A stretch of DNA of 16,493 bases, from the NCBI GenBank assembly GCA_026770585.1, contig MU647228.1, positions 8,502 through 24,994 on the forward strand, read 5' to 3'. Position 1 is the first letter of the stretch, and the number at the start of each line of letters is the position of its first letter. The DNA comes from Baffinella frigidus (taxonomy: Eukaryota; Cryptophyceae; Cryptomonadales; Baffinellaceae). The position numbers were made by a program, and so were the translations under genes. Below are positions 10,801 through 14,988 of the stretch, one piece after another. The notes below the pieces were generated by a model. It saw nothing but the letters and a program-made list of their open reading frames with translations, was not told the origin of the DNA and did no database searches.

Positions 10801-11940
10801 GTGGATCCTCCCAACAATCCCGAATTAGCGAATGGTTCACGCCAGAGGGCTGGTGGGGATTTTTTTTTAGCATATACACCCTTATCTTCTGTTGAGTGCC
10901 CGCCCGACCTGCTTGTCAAAGCACACAAACGGTTTTAAACGGCTTGCCAGAGAGCATGGAACGCGCGGACCCTGATTGATACCAAGAGACACGTTCTGCC
11001 CCTGACCCTCACCTGAACGTCAATTTGTACCAGAATCGTTAAGATGGCCCGCGTTCTGAAGGCACTGCAGAGGGGTACCACGCCAGAGTGTTCGTGGGGG
11101 TCAAGTTTTTCAGACCGCGTCTCAGTGCGGTTGTTAACTTTTGAAAACCACTGCCTTGAGGGGGAATCGACTTTTGGCGACCCCTTCCAAGACTCTGGCA
11201 AGAGACACGTTCTGCCCCTTACCCTGACCTGAATGTCAATTTATACCAGAGTCGTTCAGAAGGGCCGCTTTCTGAAGGCACTGCCCACTGAGCAGCGAGC
11301 GAAGACCTTTTCACCTTGGATTCAAGGTGAAATTCCGGTTAGGTTCCAGGGCAATGGATAAGGTTCTAGTACAAATCGTGTAGATGGACTGTATCCGTGA
11401 AGCCCCCGGTGGCTGCTAAGTGGACGATGCATGCAGATGGCAACCGGGGACTGCATGAAGATGACGTTCCATTTGGGTTCGAGTTTCCGCTGCCTTATCC
11501 GTAGGAAGCCCCCTATGTCCCTACGGGTTGCCTACCGTAGGGTCCTAGGTCTTAGCGCTCAAGGGTTCTTCAAAATCCCTTCGAAGTCCGCTGTGTGGGT
11601 GGGAGGGGTACCTCGGCCTTCCAGAGGGGGAGGAATGCGCGGATGCCCGCGGCTTCCCCGCACTCCTCGATCCAGTTGCGCGCCATCGTGCCGACCTGCA
11701 ATAATTTCACCATAGTTTAATTTCGGACCAAGACAGAATCTGTCCCGCTATCTTAGGCTCCCCACGCGGAAGTGCCGACCTGCAATAATCTAACATCATT
11801 TCATCACGCATCGAGCATCAATGCCAAACTCAGTGATTTATAGCTATGTTCATAGCTATAATACATAGATGATGGAATTACAAAAGTTGAGAGACATCGC
11901 GCCAACCTGCAGGGGAGCGTCGAGCATCAACGCCAATATA

Positions 11941-11981
<41 letters not shown>

Positions 11982-14810
11982 TAGCTATAAATATAGCTAT
12001 AATTTACTGTATTTAAATATATCTTCAATCCAGCTCCTCAATCCAGTTGCGCGCCATCATGCCCACCTGCACGAGAACATCGAGCATCAAAGCCAAATCA
12101 AGTAATTTATAGTTATAAATTAATCGATTTGGCATTGATGCCAAATCAATTAATTTATGGCTATAATATACAGCTATAGATTACGGAAGTGCACAGTTTA
12201 GAACGCCTTTCTGGTACGGATATTTGAAACACGGTAAGACGAGTACACCTCTTCAGTTTTTGGAATTGTCTCACAGAAGGCGGCGTCCCCGCACTCCTCA
12301 ATCTCATCTCGGAACATACCAGAATCTGTCCACACAAACAGGCGTAAGATAGCATCATTGTGTGCCTAAAATAGCATGTACACCCTTATCTTCGGCGTCG
12401 GAAGCCTAAGATAGCGGGACAGAATCTGTCCTGTTCCGAAATTAAATCCAGTTGCGCGGCATCGTGCCTCCCTGCAATAATTTCACCATAATTTAATTTC
12501 GGACCAAGACAGAATCCGTCCCGCTATCTTAGGCTCCCCACGCGGAAGGTAAGGGTGTATATGCTATTTTAGGCATCAAATGATGCTATCTTACGCCTTT
12601 TCATCAGGACAGATTCTGGTATGGTCCGAGATGAAAATTCATCACAACGGTTCGGGGTTTGCAGGAAATTACGATGAAATCATTCAATGGAAAACTCCGG
12701 GGTGTCACAGAACCGAATCTAGCCGAGCGCGACCTAAGTGGGACCATCGAGCTGTCTTAGAACGCGTTTGTGGTACGAAATTTTAAACACGGTACTGGTC
12801 AAACACGTTCAAACCTTTTCTCGTCCTTTTTGATTGTACATAGTACCACGATGCACTTTAAAAACAATTCCCCGAGACAGATTTGAGTAGGGGTCGGGAC
12901 GAGAGTCTAGCTCTGCCTCAGCCGGGTTGACTGACTATTCTCAAGTTGACATGCCACACAGCGGACCTCGAAGGGATTTTGAATAACCGCGAAGCGATAA
13001 GACCTGGGACCCTACGGTAGGCAACTCGTAGGGTCATAGGGGGGCTCCTACGGATAAGGTAACAGAAACTCGGGCTCTCAGAGCCCGAAAATCCCTTCGA
13101 AGCCCTCTGTGTGGTCTGCCTCAACCGGGTTGACCGACTATTCTCAAGTTAACATGCTGGGGTTGCAGTAACAATCCGTCAACTTTGGAGCGAAAAACTG
13201 CCCGGGCTTACCAGACTGGTGAGCCCGAATAAACTGAGACACCGGGCAGGAGCCTACCCGGGGTCAAATGCTGAATAACCCTTTATCGCAAAAGTTGACA
13301 CGTTTTGTACCACTATAATACTTGTAAGGCCATTTAGTGCCAGAATCCATTCATCACCGGGGTTTCAGATTCTGACTCCCCTGTGGGCAAAAAATCTCAA
13401 GTTGCCAAATTTGCCTGTGGGTGCGCTCTTGTCCGGGAAGTTAATAGTTTCCGACGCCTTCGCGAAGCAATAATGGCTCCAAGCCCCGTACAAATTCTGT
13501 ATGGGACACGACCATGGACACGACCGTGAAGTCGTTGAAATGTCCATGAAGGGTATTTTAGGGTCGTGTCCAATGTTTGGTACAAAATTTGTACCAGGGC
13601 TTGGAGCCATTATTGCTTCGCGAAGGCGTTGTGAACTATGAAAGTGGAGAGAGGATGCGGGTACCAGGCCAATGTCGCTTGTTTTTGCTCCAAAGCTATC
13701 GGATTTGTACCACACACCGAGAGCGCCAACTTGAGAAGAGTCCGTGAACCCGGCTGAGACAGAGCTTCATCCGGGGAAACCTCTTTTTCTTTCGTTTCCT
13801 GGCAACGAAAATTACTGCACAAATGCTTAAATATCACTAGCAAGAACGGATTGTGTAGCAATTTTCGTTGATAGAGATGAAAGAAAAATAGGTTTCCCCG
13901 GATAAAGCGAGGCCACGCCAGAGTGGAGGAGGGGGTTATTTTTTTTAAACCGTATGTGGATACGGTATTGACTTTTGAAAACAACTGCCTTCAGGGGAAA
14001 TTGACTTTTGGCGACCCCTTCAAAGACTCTGGCGTGGGAGTGGAGGCGCGCACCAGGTCCATATCGCCCGTCGCAATCACCTCGATCCCATGCTCTGCGC
14101 AGCACCCCGCTCCGTCAATCGCACACCCCATGCTGACCACGCCAGGATGATCGAAACATCCACTTTTGACATCTTTCAAGGGAAACCCCTTGAACCCTCA
14201 AGTCAACCACGTCAGAACTTACGTGGATAAGGCGTCGGTTTCCCTCGATCAATCTGGCGTGGAAGGGACCGGAACACTCTGCGGGCTGGTGGTGTCATCA
14301 AAGCTCAGCTTGCTGGGGCGTGAATTGCATTGGGGGGGGGGGGGGGGTGAAACCCTCTTTCAGCTTCTTCATCCCCGAAACGTAGGACTCCTTGTAGTCC
14401 GCGTCCTTGGGGATGACAACGTGCTGGAGCGGGAGCCCGAGCGAGAGCGCCTGCGCCTCCATGAGCTCCAGCGGGTGCGCCCTGCGACGAGCGAGCAAGT
14501 TCAGCGGCCCCACAGTGCGTTCTGCGGGCTTCGGGAAGGACGGCGAAGGGGGATTCATGGCTGAGAACACAATCGTGCGAACCACGACCATCTCCCTGCC
14601 GCCCAGGTGCGGGAGGAACAAGTGTGGGTCGGTGGAGAGGAGGCCGAACCGAAAAACCGCATTCTCAGGTCGGAACACAACGAGCATGGTGACCCGCAGC
14701 GTAGGTTCGCGCCACGCCTTGATCAGCGCAAGATTGCAGTCCTTGCCTCCTGTCCACGATATCGCGGTGGTCGACGCGACCGGCCCGACCGCCTGAACTT
14801 CTTGCGGCAT
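1779..14810 (-). CDS. DPH6: Diphthine--ammonia ligase-like ATP-pyrophosphatase, split gene (8 exons proposed)
   Basis: Family role (known, not tested here): Diphthami_syn_2/DUF71 proteins adenylate a carboxylate in an ATP-PPase fold. DPH6 performs the last step of diphthamide synthesis on elongation factor 2, amidating diphthine with ammonia in the cytosol. Seen: conceptual splicing gives about 224 residues through exon 7, plus 28 if exon 8 is right (252 in all), normal for a single-domain member. In order: [13 protein letters not shown] (PP-loop, about residues 17-29), [73 protein letters not shown]. Phases match at every junction (2, 1, then 0). The start at 14810 has A at -3 and lies 22 codons before the PP-loop lysine; earlier in-frame ATGs exist up to 14915. 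Oddities: the PP-loop reads TGGKDC rather than SGGKDS; exons 3-8 are only 41-123 nt; introns reach 3.2 kb. The bacterial-like form may act on another substrate. Exon 8 is the weak part. Confidence 0.87.
1921..1977 (-). pseudogene. Exon 8 copy with its own stop (alternative terminal exon)
   Basis: Acceptor aaccccctgcag|GAG, residues [18 protein letters not shown] then TAG. It is in phase with exon 7 and could serve as a terminal exon instead of 1779-1865. Confidence 0.5.
2136..2168 (-). pseudogene. Exon 8 acceptor-half copy
   Basis: Acceptor tctctctggcag|GAGGCGTTAGAG, residues EALELSEEL, then lost. Confidence 0.5.
2218..2318. mobile_element. Repeat family D, inverted copy
   Basis: Reverse complement of the 598 and 3754 copies, starting CCATCCGGAAAATGCTCG. 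It is flanked by a ggtaggagggggagttagaa segment that also borders the 3870 end. Confidence 0.7.
2432..2479 (-). pseudogene. Exon 8 acceptor-half copy
   Basis: Acceptor tctctctggcag|GATACGGCAGAG, residues [15 protein letters not shown], then diverges before the conserved tail. Confidence 0.55.
2583..2609 (-). pseudogene. Exon 8 acceptor-half copy
   Basis: Acceptor tctctctggcag|GATGCGTCAGAACTCTG, residues DASELCG, then the match ends. Confidence 0.5.
2645..2825. mobile_element. MITE, CCACACGAGG ends, 2-bp target duplication
   Basis: Ends CCACACGAGGCTATCCATGC and its inverse, 181 bp. GT flanks both sides (2643-2644, 2826-2827). It contains a hairpin GATCACGTTTCC...GGAAACGTGATC. Confidence 0.85.
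2979..3169. mobile_element. MITE family CCACTCGAG, 191 bp
   Basis: Ends CCACTCGAGAATGCTAGAGG and its perfect inverse; flanking GT on both sides. It is the reverse complement of, and the same length as, the element at 7089-7279. Confidence 0.9.
3210..3251. repeat. Perfect 42-bp palindrome
   Basis: GTTAGAATTTGACCAGAAAC then GC and the exact reverse complement, centred between 3230 and 3231 with no loop. A third arm precedes it in direct orientation at 3186-3207. Confidence 0.9.
3254..3299 (-). pseudogene. Degraded exon 8 copy
   Basis: Minus strand GGAGGCGGCAGAGCACTCCG then GGGAGCCGGGGCAGAAGGA matches candidate exon 8, but the acceptor reads cact instead of cag. A perfect palindrome lies at its lower-coordinate edge. 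Confidence 0.5.
3376..3583. mobile_element. MITE family CCACTCGAG, 208-bp variant
   Basis: Ends CCACTCGAGGCT and AGCCTCGAGTGG with CC on both flanks. The inner palindrome GTCACGTATCTGGGGGAATT with its complement sits at the centre. Confidence 0.8.
3690..3720. repeat. C-rich heptamer-like repeats, plus strand
   Basis: ACCCCAAACCCCAACCCCC units, repeated near 3908-3950. This is C-rich on the plus strand, opposite in polarity to most arrays in the minus-strand gene. Confidence 0.7.
3754..3870. mobile_element. Repeat family D inside a duplicated C-rich block
   Basis: The element lies between two copies of a roughly 70-bp block (3671-3739 and 3894-3967: GTTAGGTCCTA, TTACACCCCAA, GCGTACGGCGTC). 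Confidence 0.7.
4248..4325 (-). pseudogene. Broken exon 7 copy, donor half
   Basis: Starts at [17 protein letters not shown] and keeps SPLRIALK and a donor AAG|GTGGCC. The first 15 codons and the acceptor are missing; the available AG would put it out of phase. Confidence 0.88.
4342..4483. mobile_element. MITE family CCACACAGCGG, between exon 7 copies
   Basis: Contains the family core CCTACGGTAGGCAA and GGGGCTCCTACGGATAAGG and ends CCCGGTGTGTGG. It separates the donor-half copy from intact exon 7. Confidence 0.7.
4492..4614 (-). CDS. DPH6: DPH6-like exon 7 (GEYHT motif)
   Basis: Forty-one codons from [13 protein letters not shown] through [15 protein letters not shown] to [10 protein letters not shown]-x-GEYHT followed by DGPLY and PLR is the diagnostic C-terminal motif of the Diphthami_syn_2 fold. 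Acceptor cctcacag|GCA (AG at 4616-4615), donor AAG|GTCACC at 4491, phase 0. It is the only one of four copies with both splice sites and a full reading frame. Its acceptor abuts a G-rich run and a TTTATTG-type array. Confidence 0.87.
4627..4878. repeat. TTTATTG / TTTGTTG heptamer array
   Basis: About 250 bp of TTGTTTG, TTGTTTA and TTATTTA units, directly upstream (gene sense) of exon 7. It is joined at its far end to the truncated exon 7 copy at 4885. Confidence 0.85.
4885..4966 (-). pseudogene. Broken exon 7 copy, acceptor half (long)
   Basis: Acceptor atttccag|GCA, residues [15 protein letters not shown] then [12 protein letters not shown]. It is cut in the next codon, directly joined to AAACCCTAAACAATAAAC repeats. 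The donor is lost. Confidence 0.88.
4976..5095. repeat. TTTGGGG / TGTGGGG / TTTAGGG heptamer array
   Basis: Runs of TTTGGGG, then TGTGGGG, then TTTAGGG fill the gap between two exon 7 fragments. Confidence 0.88.
5096..5128 (-). pseudogene. Broken exon 7 copy, acceptor half (short)
   Basis: Acceptor cccccag|GCG then [11 protein letters not shown], followed by TGA as the match ends and TTTAGGG repeats take over. The AA start and KP position match exon 7. Confidence 0.65.
5140..5338. repeat. GATTCGG / TTTAGGG / TTTGGGG heptamer array
   Basis: Homogeneous blocks: GGATTCG units about 5165-5230, TTTAGGG about 5239-5280 (identical to plant-type telomere repeat), TTTGGGG about 5281-5307, then TTTAGGG. 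Confidence 0.9.
5660..6240. repeat. Direct duplication with an internal GTGTAGG array
   Basis: The segment ATCACCGATGATGCAGG...GGTGGTATCTTAGC...AAATGATGAG at 5687-5740 recurs at 6070-6118. Its continuation (tcttcaaatgatgtgctt) recurs at 6208-6233 after a GTGTAGG/GTGCAGG array at about 6118-6186. No exon is recognised here apart from the candidate noted as a finding at 5454-5840. Confidence 0.65.
6328..6489. mobile_element. MITE family CCACACAGCGG
   Basis: CACACAGCGAGCTACGAGG to CGACGTCCGCTGTGTGG with the family core TTGCCTACCGTAGGGTC. About 160 bp. Confidence 0.8.
6669..6829. mobile_element. MITE family CCACACAGCGG between direct repeats
   Basis: 161 bp from CCACACACCGGACTTCGAAG to CTCTGTGTGG, with a CGGGCTCTCAGAGCCCG hairpin. 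Both sides carry the direct repeat CTGCCTCAACCGGGTTGAC...TATTCTCAAGTTGA. The whole arrangement recurs at 12911-13160. Confidence 0.85.
7053..7293 (-). pseudogene. Full exon 6 copy split by a MITE
   Basis: Both splice sites are present (caagcag|GTC at 7293; AAG|GTCTCG at 7053). Removing 7089-7279 plus one copy of the 2-bp AG duplication leaves exactly 48 nt encoding [16 protein letters not shown], one residue from exon 6. Confidence 0.88.
7089..7279. mobile_element. MITE family CCACTCGAG inserted in an exon 6 copy
   Basis: 191 bp with perfect CCACTCGAGAATGCTAGAGG ends, flanked by AG (7087-7088 and 7280-7281). Intact exon 6 shows the empty site gtcgagtgcccg, proving the boundaries. Confidence 0.93.
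7597..7750. mobile_element. 154-bp near-perfect palindromic element, TA flanks
   Basis: Arms of about 65 bp (TAACGTCCTGAAAACCGGGT, then GCCTACGGTATTGCCTACGG) around a short centre near 7667-7678. It may be ACGTCCTG...CAGGACGT with a TA duplication. It lies at the end of a CCACGTAGCAGC-family element. Confidence 0.88.
7773..7820 (-). CDS. DPH6: DPH6-like exon 6 (48-nt microexon-like)
   Basis: Sixteen codons, [16 protein letters not shown], between ctctctcaaacag|ATC and AAG|GTCCACC, phase 0 on both sides. It continues exon 5 as SW|IGRALD, the family's SWLGR-x-LD motif, followed by the start of a helix. Exon 7 continues with AAEKASDNG. Another full-length version ([10 protein letters not shown]...) lies at 7053-7293 but is interrupted by a MITE. 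Confidence 0.85.
8001..8024 (-). pseudogene. Broken exon 6 copy, acceptor half
   Basis: Acceptor ctctctcgagcag|GGC, residues [10 protein letters not shown], no donor. Its upstream flank (ctctgatgaaggtctctct) matches the flank of intact exon 6, indicating a tandem copy. Confidence 0.78.
8160..8320. mobile_element. MITE, GTGGATCTCATGGGGAAACAC ends
   Basis: Ends GATCTCAT-GGAAACACTTTT and inverse, continuing into TTTACAAACTTGG arms. AT-rich core with two TACTACAC/GTGTAGTA motifs. Confidence 0.8.
8408..8766. mobile_element. MITE family CCACTCGAG, 359-bp composite
   Basis: Ends CCACTCGAGAATGCAAGAGG and GCAGCGTTCTCGTGTGG with TA on both flanks. It contains further hairpins: GGGAGTCCGCT at 8673-8701 with a 7-base loop, and AATCCGTGATC...GATCACAGATT near 8580-8616. 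Confidence 0.8.
8876..9556. repeat. TTCAGGG-type heptamer satellite, about 680 bp
   Basis: GGTTCAG, GGTACAG, GTGTTCA and GGTTTAG units with higher-order repeats, passing into TTTCGGG from about 9466. It ends next to the donor-half copy of exon 5. Open frames through it encode only RVQGSGF-type repeats. Confidence 0.92.
9563..9619 (-). pseudogene. Broken exon 5 copy, donor half
   Basis: It begins inside the exon at [11 protein letters not shown], reads KIPWFDASW and keeps a donor TGG|GTACCC. The acceptor and first codons are missing, replaced upstream by tttacggttttgtttatgg-type sequence. The Ser-to-Ile difference marks divergence from exon 5. Confidence 0.85.
9690..9776 (-). CDS. DPH6: DPH6-like exon 5 (intact middle copy)
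   Basis: Twenty-nine codons starting [14 protein letters not shown] and ending [12 protein letters not shown]. The CVK-x-P-W/Y-FD-x-SW-LGR block is well conserved in Diphthami_syn_2 proteins. Acceptor ggcag|CGC at 9778-9777, donor TGG|GTACTG at 9689, phase 0. It is the middle of three copies: the upstream one (9926-9994) lacks the 3' part and the downstream one (9563-9619) lacks the 5' part. The downstream copy reads KIPWFDASW where this one reads KSPWFDASW, so they have diverged. Confidence 0.87.
9926..9994 (-). pseudogene. Broken exon 5 copy, acceptor half
   Basis: Acceptor acccgcag|CGC and 23 codons ([14 protein letters not shown]...CVKSP) identical in protein to exon 5. It then hits an in-frame TAG at 9925-9923, and the WFDASW plus donor are missing. 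The TTTCGGG array starts directly upstream of its acceptor. Confidence 0.88.
9999..10172. repeat. TTTCGGG heptamer array
   Basis: About 25 units of GGGTTTC with GGTTTCA variants. One end abuts the acceptor of the broken exon 5 copy (9994) and the other abuts a second acceptor remnant (gcagcgcgc on the minus strand at about 10172-10180). Confidence 0.92.
10209..10377. mobile_element. MITE family CCACACAGCGG
   Basis: From GCACAGCGGGCGACGCAGG to AAGTCCGCTGTGTGG with the core TTGCCTACCGTAG and TTACCTTATCC. Confidence 0.75.
10450..10516. repeat. GAGAGC microsatellite
   Basis: GCGAGAGCGAGAGCGAGAGA then G-runs and GAGA; purine-rich on the plus strand, pyrimidine-rich in gene sense. Confidence 0.85.
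10644..10804. mobile_element. MITE family CCACACAGCGG
   Basis: CCACACAGCGGGCTACTCAG to AAGTCCGCTGTGTGG, 161 bp, with GGGCGCTGAGAGCCCG near one end. A half copy of the TTATCCGGGGAAACC element precedes it (10560-10632). Confidence 0.88.
10893..10911 (-). pseudogene. Exon 6 acceptor-half fragment, displaced upstream of exon 5
   Basis: Minus strand caagcag|GTCGGGCGGGCACTC, then the match stops at a tagcatatacaccc element end. It belongs to a block duplicated from 7280-7590 and sits in intron 4, out of gene order. Confidence 0.7.
11285..11423. mobile_element. MITE family CCACTTAGCAGC
   Basis: CCACTGAGCAGCGAGCGAAG to CCGGTGGCTGCTAAGTGG with the inner palindrome TTCACCTTGGATTCAAGGTG. Relatives at 7452-7590 (right end disrupted) and, in inverse orientation, 4083-4135. 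Confidence 0.75.
11481..11598. mobile_element. MITE family CCACACAGCGG in intron 4
   Basis: The right end CGAAGTCCGCTGTGTGG lies 14 bp from the exon 4 donor. The left end is unclear. Confidence 0.65.
11612..11695 (-). CDS. DPH6: DPH6-like exon 4
   Basis: Twenty-eight codons beginning [14 protein letters not shown] and ending FLPLWKAE. The family pattern is GD-I/M-D-LVG, then N-W/F, then C, then G-hydrophobic, then LPLW, and this exon supplies everything after DL. Acceptor tattgcag|GTC (AG at 11697-11696), donor GAG|GTACCC at 11611, phase 0 on both sides. The exon lies 2358 nt downstream of exon 3. Several broken copies of its acceptor half lie upstream of it. Confidence 0.88.
11771..11779 (-). 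pseudogene. Exon 4 acceptor remnant
   Basis: Acceptor attattgcag|GTCGGCACT identical to the true exon 4 start for nine bases, then lost. It lies 84 bp upstream of the true acceptor. Confidence 0.5.
11889..11906 (-). pseudogene. Exon 4 acceptor fragment
   Basis: Acceptor ctgcag|GTTGGCGCGATG, residues VGAM, then decay. It lies in the same cgagcatcaa repeat unit as the 12066 copy. Confidence 0.55.
11936..12020. repeat. AT microsatellite and TAGCTATA palindromes
   Basis: TATATATA run interrupted by single C, then TTAGCTATAAATATAGCTAT. Similar TAGCTATA/TAATTTATAG units recur between the exon 4 fragments. Confidence 0.85.
12034..12066 (-). pseudogene. Broken exon 4 copy, acceptor half
   Basis: Acceptor tgcag|GTGGGC and residues [12 protein letters not shown], then homology to exon 4 stops. 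It is flanked by a cgagcatcaa-gccaaatca unit shared with neighbouring copies. Confidence 0.8.
12278..12303 (-). pseudogene. Exon 4 internal fragment
   Basis: On the minus strand it reads ATTGAGGAGTGCGGGGACGC then CGCC, matching the IEECGEAA part of exon 4. It is preceded by an unrelated element end (gattctggtatgttccgag) also found inverted near 12600. Confidence 0.6.
12366..12580. repeat. Inverted repeat around an exon 4 fragment
   Basis: Arms of about 75 bp (TAGCAT-TACACCCTTATCTTC...CCTAAGATAGCGGGACAGAA and inverse) bracket 12441-12499, which contains the broken exon 4 copy. One arm is also present upstream of the true exon 4 acceptor (11715-11773). Confidence 0.8.
12446..12471 (-). pseudogene. 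Broken exon 4 copy, acceptor half
   Basis: Reads ttgcag|GGAGGCACGATGCCGCG then AACTGGATT (GGTMPRNWI), then homology stops. It sits in a roughly 100-bp block (12446-12553) nearly identical to 11671-11773, which spans the true acceptor and its upstream intron. Confidence 0.8.
12954..13114. mobile_element. MITE family CCACACAGCGG between direct repeats
   Basis: 161 bp, nearly identical to 6669-6829 including its flanking CCGGGTTGACnGACTATTC repeats, so the duplication copied the flanks too. Confidence 0.88.
13454..13629. mobile_element. MITE, ACGCCTTCGCGAAGCAATAA ends
   Basis: Perfect 34-base arms (through TGGCTCCAAGCCC), 176 bp, with a second inverted pair ACACGACC/GGTCGTGT inside. Confidence 0.9.
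13764..13908. mobile_element. MITE, GCTTTATCCGGGGAAACC ends
   Basis: Ends GCTTCATCCGGGGAAACCTC and inverse, followed by TTTTTCTTTC and AACGAAAATTRCTRCACAA arms. A half copy lies at 10560-10632. Confidence 0.88.
13913..14037. mobile_element. MITE family CCACGCCAG in intron 3
   Basis: CCACGCCAGAGT to GACTCTGGCGTGG, 125 bp, starting 16 nt downstream of the exon 3 donor. Homologous to 11078-11200. Confidence 0.88.
14054..14094 (-). CDS. DPH6: DPH6-like exon 3 (41 nt)
   Basis: Acceptor gctgcgcag|ag at 14096-14095. The split codon g+ag gives Glu and the exon reads [14 protein letters not shown]. The stretch GIE-hydrophobic-TGDMDL is the signature second motif of Diphthami_syn_2 proteins. It continues across the next junction as VGTMARNW in exon 4. 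Donor CTG|GTGCGC at 14053, phase 0. Confidence 0.87.
14095..14353 (-). other. DPH6-like intron 2 carrying a MITE
   Basis: A 259-nt GT-AG intron. It holds a 16-base C run (sense) right after the donor and a 126-bp inverted-repeat element (14137-14262) with CCACGCCAG ends. Confidence 0.75.
14137..14262. mobile_element. MITE family CCACGCCAG in intron 2
   Basis: CCACGCCAGGATGATCGA to TCGATCAATCTGGCGTGG, 126 bp. Same termini as the intron 3 element but a different core. Confidence 0.82.
14354..14481 (-). CDS. DPH6: DPH6-like exon 2
   Basis: The acceptor is gtcgcag|g (AG at 14483-14482). The exon encodes [19 protein letters not shown] and ends SGMKKLKE plus one base. [11 protein letters not shown] followed by a small-hydrophobic stretch and VVIP is the family pattern after the PP-loop strand. 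The donor is GAGG|GTTTCACC at 14353, phase 1. A run of 16 C on the sense strand (14332-14347) begins just after the donor. Confidence 0.88.
14482..14649 (-). other. DPH6-like intron 1, stop-free and a multiple of 3
   Basis: This 168-nt GT-AG intron has no in-frame stop, so retention would add 56 residues between VFR and AHPLELM. The inserted sequence has no family similarity and separates two motifs that are adjacent in relatives, so it is called an intron. Confidence 0.75.
14650..14810 (-). CDS. DPH6: DPH6-like exon 1 (start codon, PP-loop)
   Basis: This exon encodes 53 residues plus two bases of an Arg codon. It starts MPQEVQ and carries [13 protein letters not shown], the pyrophosphate-binding loop of N-type ATP-PPases, followed by the typical second strand TMLVVF. 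The donor is CG|GTTCGG with the intron starting at 14649, phase 2; joining to 14481 restores an Arg codon and the run [13 protein letters not shown] 14810 follows agaaaa, a good context. Longer in-frame N-termini (MEPLF at 14915, MTNER downstream of it) are possible but add nothing recognisable before the PP-loop. Confidence 0.88.
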
Positions 14811-14988
14811 TTTTCTGGAATCTGTGCCCTGGTTTGCGGGAATTTTACATTGCAAGCCCCTCTCGTTTGTCATTTTCACGGGGCATGGAGGCCCCTTGTC
14901 AAAAAGGGGCTCCAACAGTCGAATATCTCTTCCTCAACTTTCCTCTGGTTCCTGGTTCGGCCGGAAGGAGGGCGAGTGGAGCGGCACA
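14811..14988. promoter_or_regulatory. Short divergent intergenic spacer, presumed bidirectional promoter
   Basis: Only 178 bp separate the two proposed start codons, so both 5' UTRs and core promoters must lie here or reach into the opposite gene. No clear TATA box is seen. A small stem-loop lies near 14889-14912 (GGCCCCTT pairing with AAGGGGCT). Shared promoter use is inference from geometry. Confidence 0.45.

Larger units (their letters stand above)
10892..11425. repeat. Segmental duplication of 7280-7590
   Basis: Shares the exon 6 fragment, GGTTTTAAACGGC, AGCATGGAACGCGCGGACCC, AAGAGACACGTTCTGCCCC, TTCACCTTG-ATTCAAGGTG and GATGGACTG-ATCCGTGAAG with 7280-7590. It is expanded by an internal duplication of AGAGACACGTTCTGCCCC (10985, 11203) around a CCACGCCAG element (11078-11200). 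Confidence 0.85.

Noticed and set aside
14332-14347. 16-base G run as a functional element
   Set aside because: Its length is likely unreliable and it lies in an intron; it does not affect the exon frames proposed.
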